The position numbers and the translations under genes were made by a program. Below the pieces are notes generated by a model, which had not been told where the DNA came from, searched no databases, and was given only the letters and a program-made list of their open reading frames with translations. This document shows positions 1 through 7,225 of a stretch of 43,124 nt of DNA, one piece after another. Every line of letters starts with the position of its first letter. Position 1 is the first letter of the stretch. The stretch comes from JBOGGN01 sp050744165 (lineage in GTDB: Bacteria; Actinomycetota; Acidimicrobiia; Acidimicrobiales; Palsa-688). The stretch covers positions 1 through 43,124 of the forward strand of contig JBOGGN010000094.1 in NCBI GenBank assembly GCA_050744165.1. Reading direction: 5' to 3'.

Positions 1-1
1 G

Positions 2-352
2 CGCCACCCCGACGGTGGGGTCGTCCAGCCGGACCTCCTCGTGATGTGGAAGAGGGACGCCGACCGCCACGGACCGCTCGGTCCAGAAGCCACGCCGTTG
101 CTGGTCGTCGAGATCCTCTCCCCGACCAACCAGGCCTACGACCGCGCCATGAAGCGGGAGCTTTACGAGCGCCTCGGCGTCCCCTCGTACTGGATCGTGG
201 ACCCGGACCGCCCTTCGATACTGGCTCTGCGGCTCGTCGACGGCGTGTACGACACAGAGGCCGAGGTCTCCGGAGAGGACGAGTTCAGCACCGACGCCCC
301 CTTTTCCATCCGCTTTCGTATCGCCGACCTGGCAGACCTCGGTCCTGCCTAG
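2..352 (+). CDS. Uma2-family (DUF820) putative endonuclease, 5'-truncated by window edge
   Basis: The reading frame is open from the first bases of the window, so the N-terminus lies outside it. The visible part starts with a VVQPDLLVM segment, followed by VVEILSPTN and YWIVDP. These are typical of the Uma2/DUF820 family, which has a PD-(D/E)XK nuclease-like fold: the PD and the E of VEILS correspond to the usual acidic active-site positions, and the Y-x-x-x-x-V-x-x-Y-W-I-V-D pattern follows. The family is common in cyanobacteria and actinobacteria and its biological role is unsettled. The gene converges on the next one with a 4-base overlap of the two stop regions. Family membership is fairly sure; the function is not. 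Confidence 0.82.
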   Translation, partial: RHPDGGVVQPDLLVMWKRDADRHGPLGPEATPLLVVEILSPTNQAYDRAMKRELYERLGVPSYWIVDPDRPSILALRLVDGVYDTEAEVSGEDEFSTDAPFSIRFRIADLADLGPA

Positions 353-1239
353 GGAACCAGGCGAGCCACCCAACCCACGCCCTGGGCACCCGCCGCAGCC
401 CGGTAGCGGGCCAGCCCGGTAAGTAGCCGCGCCCGGGGCCCGCCGACCGGCTCCACCAGCACCGGGATCGTGCCCACCACAGACCCGGCGAGCGAACCTT
501 CGCCTTCGGAGCCGACGCGGGCGCCCGCGAGCATCCCGTCGGCGTCGCAGGTCACCGAGACGGCGCCGGCCGCCAGATCCAAGTCCTCCGCGGCGTTGGC
601 GCGCCATCTCATCGCCCACGGCTCCGTGCCGCCGCCGCTGCCTGCGCAGAAGGCCTCGCCTCCGTCGAACGTGCCCCACGACCACTCGCCCGGCGCATGG
701 CACCAGTCTTCGACACCGGATCCATGGCCCCGGAACCCCACCCCATCGAAAACCAGCTGCTCGTCGGCCACCAGGATCTCGCCGCTCACGCGGCACGGCT
801 GGCAGTAGCCCGTCTGCGAGGCGCCAGCGGCGCGACCCGGTGCCTCCCACTCCAGGTCGAGACCCAGCCCGACCAGATCGCCCCGTTCGTCAACGAGAGC
901 CTCGCGAGGGTCGTCGAAGGCCACCGCGAACGCTTCGAGACCGACCGACCAGTGCTCGAGGGGCGTCTCGCAGGTCGCCGACAGCCACAGGCCCTGGCCA
1001 CGCACGTCGAGTGACTGGCCACGAGGAGCTTGCAGATCTTGGTCGCGCACCAGGAGCAGGCGACGGCCGTCGCCAACCAGGGCCGCCCAGCACCAGGCGA
1101 TGCCCTGGTGGGGATGGACGGAAAGGCGAGCGAAGCCGCCGAGCGAGGCGTCTCGGGCCGCGAAATCGAACCACCACGACTCAGCCCAGCGGCTGTCTCC
1201 GGCCGGGGCGCGGCGCTGCTCGTCGGCCGTTGTCACCAC
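349..1239 (-). CDS. Hypothetical protein, possibly lipocalin/CrtC-like beta-rich
   Basis: 296 residues with no signal peptide or membrane span. The sequence is rich in Trp, Gly and beta-prone stretches: WWFDFAARD near residue 22, then AWCWAAL and WSWGTFDGG. This pattern resembles actinobacterial proteins distantly related to hydroxyneurosporene synthase/AttH-type lipocalin folds, but I cannot name a catalytic residue and treat the link as a guess. A Cys pair (YCQPC, about residue 145) could be structural. Translation begins with two consecutive GTG codons. A TACCGT hexamer lies seven bases upstream of the first one and no Shine-Dalgarno sequence is present, so a leaderless start is likely. 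It is divergent from the SCP2-like gene, 47 bases away. Confidence 0.72.
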   Translation of the reverse strand: MVTTADEQRRAPAGDSRWAESWWFDFAARDASLGGFARLSVHPHQGIAWCWAALVGDGRRLLLVRDQDLQAPRGQSLDVRGQGLWLSATCETPLEHWSVGLEAFAVAFDDPREALVDERGDLVGLGLDLEWEAPGRAAGASQTGYCQPCRVSGEILVADEQLVFDGVGFRGHGSGVEDWCHAPGEWSWGTFDGGEAFCAGSGGGTEPWAMRWRANAAEDLDLAAGAVSVTCDADGMLAGARVGSEGEGSLAGSVVGTIPVLVEPVGGPRARLLTGLARYRAAAGAQGVGWVARLVP

Positions 1240-1246
1240 CGGATCG

Positions 1247-1252
1247 ACGGTA
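1247..1252 (-). promoter_or_regulatory. Putative -10 box (TACCGT) of a leaderless promoter
   Basis: Read on the minus strand, TACCGT is followed by seven bases and then the first GTG of the gene ending at 349. There is no purine-rich ribosome binding site between them. The spacing places the transcription start at or next to the start codon. No recognisable -35 element is seen. Confidence 0.45.
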
Positions 1253-1286
1253 GCCAGAACCGGCCTGGTGCTGGTTAACTAATGAT

Positions 1287-1667
1287 GTGGCGCGCTACCT
1301 GAGCGACGAGTGGTGGAACGAGGTGGCCACCGTGTCGGGCGCCAGCAACCCAGGCATGGATGACCTGGTGCTCCAGCACCGTGTGACCGGCGGGCCCGAC
1401 GGCGACGTTTGGTATTACGTGCGCCTCAGCGCCGACGGCCTTGGCGCCGCAGTGGTGCCAGGACGGGCGGAGCACCCCCAGATCACCTTCTGCGAGGACT
1501 TCGAGACAGCCGCAGCCGTGGCTCAAGGCCACCTCGGCGCGCCAGCCGCCCTCTTGTCCGGGCAGATTCGAGTGGCGGGCGACCTGGCGGCGCTGCTCGA
1601 CGGCCGAGAGCGACTGCCAGTCGGCGATCTGATGCCCGCCGCCGTTCGGGCGTCCACGGAGTTCTGA
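1287..1667 (+). CDS. SCP2 sterol-transfer-like small protein
   Basis: 126 residues, starting at GTG (MARYLSDEWW). The N-terminal YLSDEWW and a C-terminal LxGxIRVAGDLAALL segment match small actinobacterial SCP-2 sterol-transfer domain proteins. In these the C-terminal helix closes a hydrophobic tunnel for lipids or acyl-CoA. They are cytosolic and often lie next to lipid metabolism genes; the cargo here is unknown. The stop codon overlaps the next start (TGATG), so the two genes are translationally coupled. ATG triplets at 1282 and 1285 are in another frame that stops at once, which supports the GTG at 1287. Confidence 0.8.
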   Translation: MARYLSDEWWNEVATVSGASNPGMDDLVLQHRVTGGPDGDVWYYVRLSADGLGAAVVPGRAEHPQITFCEDFETAAAVAQGHLGAPAALLSGQIRVAGDLAALLDGRERLPVGDLMPAAVRASTEF

Positions 1668-2620
1668 TGTCCGGCATCGCTCCTAAGGCCGCCGGCTGGT
1701 ATCCGGATCCCGACATCCTGCCGGCGTCCAAAGCGATGCTTCGCTACTGGAACGGGCGCCACTGGACCGAGCGCCGGCGCCCCGTCCCGATGCTGACCCG
1801 GTTGGAGATCGGCACCTCGGTCGGGATCCCCTTCCCGCGCGTCCTCGAGGGCCCGGCGCGGGTGGCAGAGCTGCCGGCCCGCGCCGCCGAGGTTCCGGGC
1901 GGGCGAGACGCTCCCGGCGGGCGGGCCGACACCCTCGACCGGCCCCGGCCATCGGAACTGCGCAGCGTGGACATGCCCACTGCTACCGGAGGCGGGCGAG
2001 GAGTGCCGCCGGAGCCGCCGCAGTCGGGAGGCGGAGGCGGAGATGGCGGTAGCGGCGGAGGTGGCGACGACGGCGCCGGAGACCGGGCTCGACCCCGCAG
2101 CCGCCGCAAGTGGTGGCTGCTGGCCGCCGCCGCCGTCACCTGCGCGCTTGCCGTGGTCCTGGCCGCGCAGGCGCTTCAGCCTCCCTCGCCCGGACCTCGG
2201 GTGGTCACCGACACTGCATTCGTGACGGCGGCCAACGCCCTGTGCGCCAAGGTCCTCCCCGGCCTGCGGCCTACCGATGGCGGTGCCTTCGGCAGCATCG
2301 TGTCGGCCACCAACGCAGCATCAGACATCGACAAGGCGGCCACTGGCCTCGACGGCCTGGCCAACCAGCTGAGCGCCCTTCCCGACACGGCGATCGACGC
2401 GCCGTTCGTGTCGACCTGGCTTGGCGAATGGCATCAGTACGCCAGCTTGGGACGGCAGTACGCCGACTTCCTGCGCCAGCACGGCACCACCGACAAGGAG
2501 CCCCAGGTGCTGAAGACGGGCGGCACGGTGGCCGCCAAGGCATCAAATTTTGCGCTGGCCAACCACCTCAACGCCTGCCAGTTCACCTACGTCGACACCT
2601 CCAACGCCAGCGACATGTAG
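1667..2620 (+). CDS. DUF2510-domain single-pass membrane protein
   Basis: 317 residues. The N-terminus carries a DUF2510 motif: GWYPDPD at about residues 10-16, then RYWNGRHWTE at 26-35. This short Trp-rich module is found in actinobacterial membrane proteins. A disordered Pro/Gly/Arg-rich linker follows, including a run of Gly and Asp at about 120-140. One membrane span (about 149-171) leads to an extracytoplasmic domain of about 145 residues containing two Cys (in ANALCAKVL and NACQFTY) that could form a disulfide. The start at 1667 overlaps the SCP2 stop; a longer upstream frame is the shadow of that gene. The function is unknown. Confidence 0.8.
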   Translation: MSGIAPKAAGWYPDPDILPASKAMLRYWNGRHWTERRRPVPMLTRLEIGTSVGIPFPRVLEGPARVAELPARAAEVPGGRDAPGGRADTLDRPRPSELRSVDMPTATGGGRGVPPEPPQSGGGGGDGGSGGGGDDGAGDRARPRSRRKWWLLAAAAVTCALAVVLAAQALQPPSPGPRVVTDTAFVTAANALCAKVLPGLRPTDGGAFGSIVSATNAASDIDKAATGLDGLANQLSALPDTAIDAPFVSTWLGEWHQYASLGRQYADFLRQHGTTDKEPQVLKTGGTVAAKASNFALANHLNACQFTYVDTSNASDM

Positions 2621-2629
2621 CCGCCTCGG

Positions 2630-2651
2630 GCGCAGGATGACACCCCTGCGC
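2630..2651 (+). terminator. Possible intrinsic hairpin without U-tract
   Basis: GCGCAGG and CCTGCGC form a 7-bp stem around an 8-base loop, ten bases after the stop of the DUF2510 gene. No T-run follows, so it would be at best a weak or Rho-assisted terminator. Confidence 0.3.
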
Positions 2652-2710
2652 TCCGGCGAGCGCCTGCGATACAGTCAAAGATCTTCCGTTCCCCGCCCGG
2701 AGGTACAAGC

Positions 2711-2929
2711 GTGACCCTTGCCGAGGTGATCGACGACCATTTCCTGATCCGCTATCGAGCTCTGCTCGACGCCGAGGACAAGGCGTTCGATGAGCTCGAA
2801 CATGCCTTCGAGGATGGCGATCGAGCCCACTTCCAGCAGGACCTCACGGCATGGCGAGCCGCGATCCAGCGCAAGCTTGACTACCTGCACCGCTTAGGGG
2901 TGGTGTTGCCGCCCTCTGTGAGCGGCTAA
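2711..2929 (+). CDS. Small acidic helical protein of unknown function
   Basis: 72 residues starting at GTG, with a good ribosome binding site (GGAGG at 2699-2703, seven bases before the start). The sequence is predicted to be almost entirely helical, with alternating acidic and hydrophobic residues (DEDKAFDELE-like composition in the middle). No family is recognised. The ribosome binding site and codon use support expression. It ends 43 bases before the stop of the convergent sulfotransferase, and a 17-base tandem repeat fills that gap. Confidence 0.65.
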   Translation: MTLAEVIDDHFLIRYRALLDAEDKAFDELEHAFEDGDRAHFQQDLTAWRAAIQRKLDYLHRLGVVLPPSVSG

Positions 2930-2935
2930 TCGCTT

Positions 2936-2986
2936 CGACGAGCCCTCGCCATCGACGAGCCCCCGCTGTCGATCAGCCCTTGCCGT
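2936..2986. repeat. 17-bp tandem repeat, three degenerate copies
   Basis: Copies at 2936-2952, 2953-2969 and 2970-2986 share the pattern CGAYSAGCCCNNGCYNT. The third copy runs into the last codons and stop of the sulfotransferase on the minus strand. The repeat sits exactly at the junction of two convergent genes. Confidence 0.6.
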
Positions 2987-3974
2987 CGGGTGCAGACCCC
3001 GCGTGCGCGGGACGCAGGGGGTAGTGGTAGCGGGCCAGCCGCGGAAGCGCGAGGGCGGTGACAACAGCTTGGCGGAACCCGGACATGCAGGCCTGCCACC
3101 TGTTGTCCGCCCGGATCGAGACGGGTCCCTGCTTCAGCCGATCGGGGTTTCCGGCGACGCTGTGGGTCACGCCCAGCTCCGTGGTCTGGTCGTCCAAGAA
3201 GACGCTGCCAGCGGCGCCCTCCGGGCCGTCCAGACCAACCAGGGCGAGCATCTGGTCGATGGCATGGCGGGGAGCGGCGACGAGATCCTCGTAGCGGATC
3301 CGCAGGTACCGCTCAGTGTGGTGGGCCCAGAACCGCTCAGCGGTAAGGTTCCACACCGTCCACAGGACCGAACTTCGGACCAGTCCCTGGGTGGCCATAA
3401 CGGCGTCGGCACCGACATCGGGCAGCGGCTTTCTCCGAGTCCACGAGTACGCCGCGGCACGCGGATCGCGGACCAGGTGCACCACGTAAAGGTCGATCTC
3501 GGGCACCTGGCCGAGGAGCCAGCCGTAGGTTGGCAGCTTCGAGGAGTCCACCACGACCGCCGAGGCGGTGGCGGCGGCGATCGCCGGGTACAAGCGGCCG
3601 AGGCGGCCGGCGTGCGCAGAGTCTCCACCGGGCGAGCGGCGCCGGGACGCCCACAGTAGGCCGGGCACCCGCCGCAATCGGGTGCGAGCCTGCTGATCGG
3701 CCATGGCGGCCTTTGCGTCGACACCGCCCGCGCCGCCGAACGCCTCGTCGAGGATCGTCGTCCAGACCGGACAATCGGAGAAGGGCTTCCCGCACCCGCA
3801 CAGGCGGTTCTGCAGGATCCCCCGGTCCCAGAGGTAGCGAACCTCGCCCACCCCCACCGCGCCGGGCACGCGGTCCAGGATCTGCACAACCAGCGTGCTG
3901 CCACTGCGGCCGGTTCCGGCGATGTACATGACCTTGGTCCGGCCGGGCGGCGTCGCGGCTGGTCCCGGCGGCAT
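2973..3974 (-). CDS. Sulfotransferase family protein (ST1)
   Basis: 333 residues. The 5'-phosphosulfate-binding loop GTGRSGSTLV lies at residues 20-29. The 3'-phosphate-binding element VRDPRAAAYS lies at 168-177, with the Arg and Ser that contact PAPS. A Cys cluster (CGCGKPFSDCPVW, Cys59, 61 and 68), seen in one branch of bacterial Sulfotransfer_3 proteins, follows the first strand. It should transfer sulfate from PAPS to a hydroxyl, here probably on the glycan made by the neighbours. I chose ATG 3974 because CAGGAG lies nine bases upstream; the longer TTG start would absorb that site. It is divergent from the GT4 operon. Confidence 0.85.
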   Translation of the reverse strand: MPPGPAATPPGRTKVMYIAGTGRSGSTLVVQILDRVPGAVGVGEVRYLWDRGILQNRLCGCGKPFSDCPVWTTILDEAFGGAGGVDAKAAMADQQARTRLRRVPGLLWASRRRSPGGDSAHAGRLGRLYPAIAAATASAVVVDSSKLPTYGWLLGQVPEIDLYVVHLVRDPRAAAYSWTRRKPLPDVGADAVMATQGLVRSSVLWTVWNLTAERFWAHHTERYLRIRYEDLVAAPRHAIDQMLALVGLDGPEGAAGSVFLDDQTTELGVTHSVAGNPDRLKQGPVSIRADNRWQACMSGFRQAVVTALALPRLARYHYPLRPAHAGSAPDGKG

Positions 3975-3983
3975 GGAATCATT

Positions 3984-3989
3984 CTCCTG
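3984..3989 (-). promoter_or_regulatory. Shine-Dalgarno site fixing the ST1 start
   Basis: CAGGAG on the minus strand, nine bases before ATG 3974. It lies inside the coding region if the upstream TTG (3992) were used, which argues for the shorter protein. Confidence 0.6.
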
Positions 3990-4203
3990 CAACAGGCGCC
4001 GCCAGTGTCCACCGTGGCCCGGCTCCCTGGAGATGTCGCAGCGACGGAGTATCGTCCCTCTGGCACGACCGAAGCTTCAGTTCACGGGCGCCGACAGGGA
4101 CTTCAGCTTCACCAATCAGCCTCGCCCCCTGGGACGGTGCCGGTGGGTGCGCCCCGCCCCGCGACGGTTTTGCCTCGCTTCACTCGGGAACCAACCATCA
4201 ACG

Positions 4204-5364
4204 ATGCATATTGCGATGATCGGCCAGCGTGGGGTGCCCGCCACCCGTGGAGGCATCGAGCGCCACGTCGAGGAACTCGGGGCCCGGCTGGTCCAGCGAG
4301 GCCATGAGGTGACTGTGTTTTGCCGGACCAGCTATGTCGCCGGAGGCGCCCCCGAGTACCGCGGCATGCAGCTGCGCTACCTCCCGTCGCTCGACAGCAA
4401 ACACCTGGAGGCACTGAGCCACAGCCTGGTGTGCAGCCTGGCAACGCTTGGCAAGGGATTCGATATCGTGCATTTCCACGCCCTTGGCCCCGGGCTGTTC
4501 ACGCCCCTGCCCCGGTGGCTGTCGCGGGCCAAGGTCGTCCAGACCGTCCACGGCCGTGACGATCAGCGGGCCAAGTGGGGCATGGTCGCCCGGTCCGTGT
4601 TGCGAACCGCGGGCTGGATGAGCGCCCGGGTGCCCGACGCCACTATCACCGTGTCCCGTGACCTGCAGGTTTTCTACCAGCAGCGCTATCAGCGGCGGAC
4701 CGATTACATCCCGAGCGGTGTCGTCCCGCCGGCTCCGCATGCGGCGGGGGCGGAGGTGGCGCGCCTCGGTCTCCGTCCCCGTCAGTACCTCCTCTTCGTC
4801 GGCCGGTTGGTCCCCGAGAAGGCACCCGACCTGCTCATCCGGGCCTTCCGGGCGCTGGAGGACGATGTTCGCCTGGTCATCGTCGGCGGTTCTAGCCACA
4901 GCACCGACTACGTCGGCCGGCTCGAGGCGCTGGCGGGCGAGGATCCCAGGGTGTCGATGGTCGGCTACCAGTACGGAGATTCCTTGGCCGAGCTGTATAC
5001 CAACGCCGCCGCCTTCGTCCTTCCGTCCTCCTTAGAGGGCCTGCCGCTCACCCTGCTGGAGGGCGCGGCCAGCGGCCTGCCCATCGTCGCCAGCAACATC
5101 CCTCCCCACCTTGAGGTGCTGGGATCCGACGACCGGCCCGGACGCCGGATTTTCCCGGTCGGCCAGCGAGAAGAGCTCCTGTCGGCGCTGCAACGGGTGC
5201 TGCGAGACCCGCCCGCCGAGCACCGGGCCGCGGAAGCCTTTGCACGCGACGTCGTCGCCATCTACCAGTGGGACGCAACGGCTGAGAAGACCCTTGCGGT
5301 GTATGACCGCCTGCTGGGCGGAAATGGTTTTTCGACCAAAGACGTTGCGGTGGCAACAGAATGA
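4204..5364 (+). CDS. GT4-family glycosyltransferase (GT-A of this locus)
   Basis: 386 residues. The GT-B fold is visible: an N-terminal half with a glycine-rich acceptor-side loop (GQRGVPATRGGIERHVEEL, residues 7-25), and a C-terminal half starting at GRLVPEKAPDLL (about residue 200). The E-x7-E motif of GT4 enzymes is complete (Glu278 and Glu286 in LEGLPLTLLEG). It is expected to add a sugar from a nucleotide donor to a lipid-linked oligosaccharide at the inner membrane face. Donor and acceptor are unknown. ATG 4204 fits the family N-terminus (MHIAMIGQRG); the frame stays open upstream but looks non-coding. Its stop overlaps the next start (ATGA), making it the first gene of a four-gene operon with three sulfotransferases. 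Confidence 0.9.
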   Translation: MHIAMIGQRGVPATRGGIERHVEELGARLVQRGHEVTVFCRTSYVAGGAPEYRGMQLRYLPSLDSKHLEALSHSLVCSLATLGKGFDIVHFHALGPGLFTPLPRWLSRAKVVQTVHGRDDQRAKWGMVARSVLRTAGWMSARVPDATITVSRDLQVFYQQRYQRRTDYIPSGVVPPAPHAAGAEVARLGLRPRQYLLFVGRLVPEKAPDLLIRAFRALEDDVRLVIVGGSSHSTDYVGRLEALAGEDPRVSMVGYQYGDSLAELYTNAAAFVLPSSLEGLPLTLLEGAASGLPIVASNIPPHLEVLGSDDRPGRRIFPVGQREELLSALQRVLRDPPAEHRAAEAFARDVVAIYQWDATAEKTLAVYDRLLGGNGFSTKDVAVATE

Positions 5365-6320
5365 GACGGGTGGAAACGGCGATGTCGCGTTCGGGGACCG
5401 ACGCCCGACCCGAGCCCGCGGGGCCCCTGTTCCTCGTGGGTGCCCCGAGGTCGGGAACGACCTTGCTGTACAAGGCGCTGTGCCTGCACGCCGACGCGGC
5501 CTGGATATCCAACTGGGTCGGGCACTTTCCCCGCTTGGTTGTCTTGGCCCGCCTGAATCGCCTGGCCAGCCGGTTCCCGAAGTGGCGGCGGGCGGCGTGG
5601 TTCGGGACCGATGCCAATGCCTATGTCTTCGGGTCCAAGCGGACGGCGGCTGCCCGGATGTTCCCCATGCCGGTCGAGGGCGGCCCGCTGTTCGCCCGCT
5701 TCGGGTTCAACAATCGGTCGTCCACTGCGAGTGAATCCGCCCCGAGCGGTGGCGTACAGATCGAGGCGCTGCAGGAGGCGTTCGAGGCCATCCGCTACCA
5801 CAGCGGCGCCCCAGTGTTGATTAGCAAGCGCATCATCAACAATCGCCAGATCGCCGAGCTGGCCCAGGCCTTCCCGAGCGCCCGCTTCGTCGAGTTGGTG
5901 CGCGACGGCCGCGCCGTCGCCTACTCCTTGTCGCGCGTCGATTGGTGGGAGGACAGCGTGGTGTGGTGGTGCGGATCGACGCCGCGTCAATGGCGCGAGC
6001 GAGGCGGTGATCCGTGGGAGCTTGCCGCCCGGCACTGGCCGGAGGAACTTGCGGTCATCCACCGGGGTCTGGCCGCGGTGGCGCCAGCGAGGGTGATGCA
6101 AGTCCGCTACGAGTCCTTGGTCGCCGCGCCCCGGTCGACCCTGGATCAAATCGCCGGCTTCGCCGGCCTGCGGTACTCAGAAGCCTGGAAGTCGGAGGTG
6201 GCTCGGCTTGCCTTCCGAGACCGCAATGAGGAATGGCAGTCGCACCTCGACGCCGCAGTCGTGCGCCGGATCGAGGCACTGCAACACGAACGCTTGCGAC
6301 AGTTCGGGTATGTCGGCTGA
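5361..6320 (+). CDS. Sulfotransferase family protein (ST2)
   Basis: 319 residues. The PAPS 5'-loop is FLVGAPRSGTTLL (24-36). The 3'-phosphate motif VRDGRAVAYS ends at Ser189 (Arg181-Asp182). A Trp-rich acceptor-side segment follows (DWWEDSVVWWCG). The C-terminal RYESLVAAP is the usual late Sulfotransfer_3 motif. It overlaps the GT4 stop by four bases (ATGA), so synthesis is coupled to that enzyme. Likely it O-sulfates the growing or finished repeat unit; the acceptor is unknown. An internal ATG at residue 8 is an alternative start. Confidence 0.88.
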   Translation: MRRVETAMSRSGTDARPEPAGPLFLVGAPRSGTTLLYKALCLHADAAWISNWVGHFPRLVVLARLNRLASRFPKWRRAAWFGTDANAYVFGSKRTAAARMFPMPVEGGPLFARFGFNNRSSTASESAPSGGVQIEALQEAFEAIRYHSGAPVLISKRIINNRQIAELAQAFPSARFVELVRDGRAVAYSLSRVDWWEDSVVWWCGSTPRQWRERGGDPWELAARHWPEELAVIHRGLAAVAPARVMQVRYESLVAAPRSTLDQIAGFAGLRYSEAWKSEVARLAFRDRNEEWQSHLDAAVVRRIEALQHERLRQFGYVG

Positions 6321-7212
6321 AGGCTCGCCGGCATGCCTCCATCTGTCTTTCATTCTGGGGACGGGGAGATGCGGCTCGTCCTTGGTGCACGAGGTGCTCT
6401 CCCACCACCGTGATGTCGGCTTTGTGTCCAATATCGACGACCGCCTCGCTCCTTTTGACCTGCTCGGGCGCTGGAATGCGCCGCTGTACCGGTGGGTTCC
6501 GCCGTCGGCCAGCGTCAAGGGTCGCCTGCGATTCGCGCCTTCGGAGGGCTACCGCCTGCTCGACCGCCACGTGTCGCCGATGATCTCCGAGCCCAACCGG
6601 GACCTTACGGCCGGGGATGTCACCCCCTGGCTGGCTCGGCAGATGGAGGGATTCTTCCTCCGCCGAGCTCGAGCCCAGCACCGCACAGCAATACTCCACA
6701 AGTTCACCGGCTGGCCTCGAGCCCGCTTCCTGGCCGCCGTCTTTCCGGGCAGCCGCTTCGTCAACATCGTTCGCGACGGCCGCGCCGTGGCCAGCAGCTG
6801 GCTCCAGATGCCGTGGTGGCGCGGCTACCGAGGACCGGAGCGGTGGCAGTTGGGGCCGCTCTCCGAACCTTACCGGGACCAGTGGGAGCGCTCCGGCCAG
6901 TCCTTCGTGGCGCTCGCCGGCATCGCCTGGATGATCCTGATGGACGCCTTCGAGGCTTGCCCGCCTGAAGTTCCGCCCGGCCACTGGCTCGACATTCGCT
7001 ACGAGGACGTGGTGGCCGATCCCCAGGGCCAGCACCGGCGCATGCTGGAGTTCCTCGGCCTGCCCTGGGAGGCCGGGTTCGAGGCGGCCCTAGCTCGCGT
7101 GGCCTTCTCGGGGGGCCGACGGAACGCCTTCCGGCGAGACTTGACGCCGGCCCAGGTGGCCCTGTTGGAGGACATCCAGGGGACGAGGCTGGCGCGCCTC
7201 GGGTACCGATAG
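6310..7212 (+). CDS. Sulfotransferase family protein (ST3)
   Basis: 300 residues from ATG 6310, which overlaps the ST2 stop by 11 bases; the frame extends upstream only as a shadow of ST2. The 5'-loop is ILGTGRCGSSLV (15-26), with Cys in place of the usual Ser. The 3'-motif VRDGRAVASS has Arg155 and Ser163. RYEDVVADP near the end is the standard late motif. Shared features with ST2 (VRDGRAVA-S, then a WW acceptor segment) suggest an old tandem duplication followed by divergence. It is the third gene of the operon and probably modifies a different sugar position from ST2. Confidence 0.86.
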   Translation: MSAEGSPACLHLSFILGTGRCGSSLVHEVLSHHRDVGFVSNIDDRLAPFDLLGRWNAPLYRWVPPSASVKGRLRFAPSEGYRLLDRHVSPMISEPNRDLTAGDVTPWLARQMEGFFLRRARAQHRTAILHKFTGWPRARFLAAVFPGSRFVNIVRDGRAVASSWLQMPWWRGYRGPERWQLGPLSEPYRDQWERSGQSFVALAGIAWMILMDAFEACPPEVPPGHWLDIRYEDVVADPQGQHRRMLEFLGLPWEAGFEAALARVAFSGGRRNAFRRDLTPAQVALLEDIQGTRLARLGYR

Positions 7213-7225
7213 CCGGTCGGCTGCG

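Noticed and set aside
3895..4203. Upstream extension of the first GT4 gene
   Set aside because: It overlaps the divergent ST1 gene and does not resemble the family N-terminus, which starts exactly at ATG 4204.
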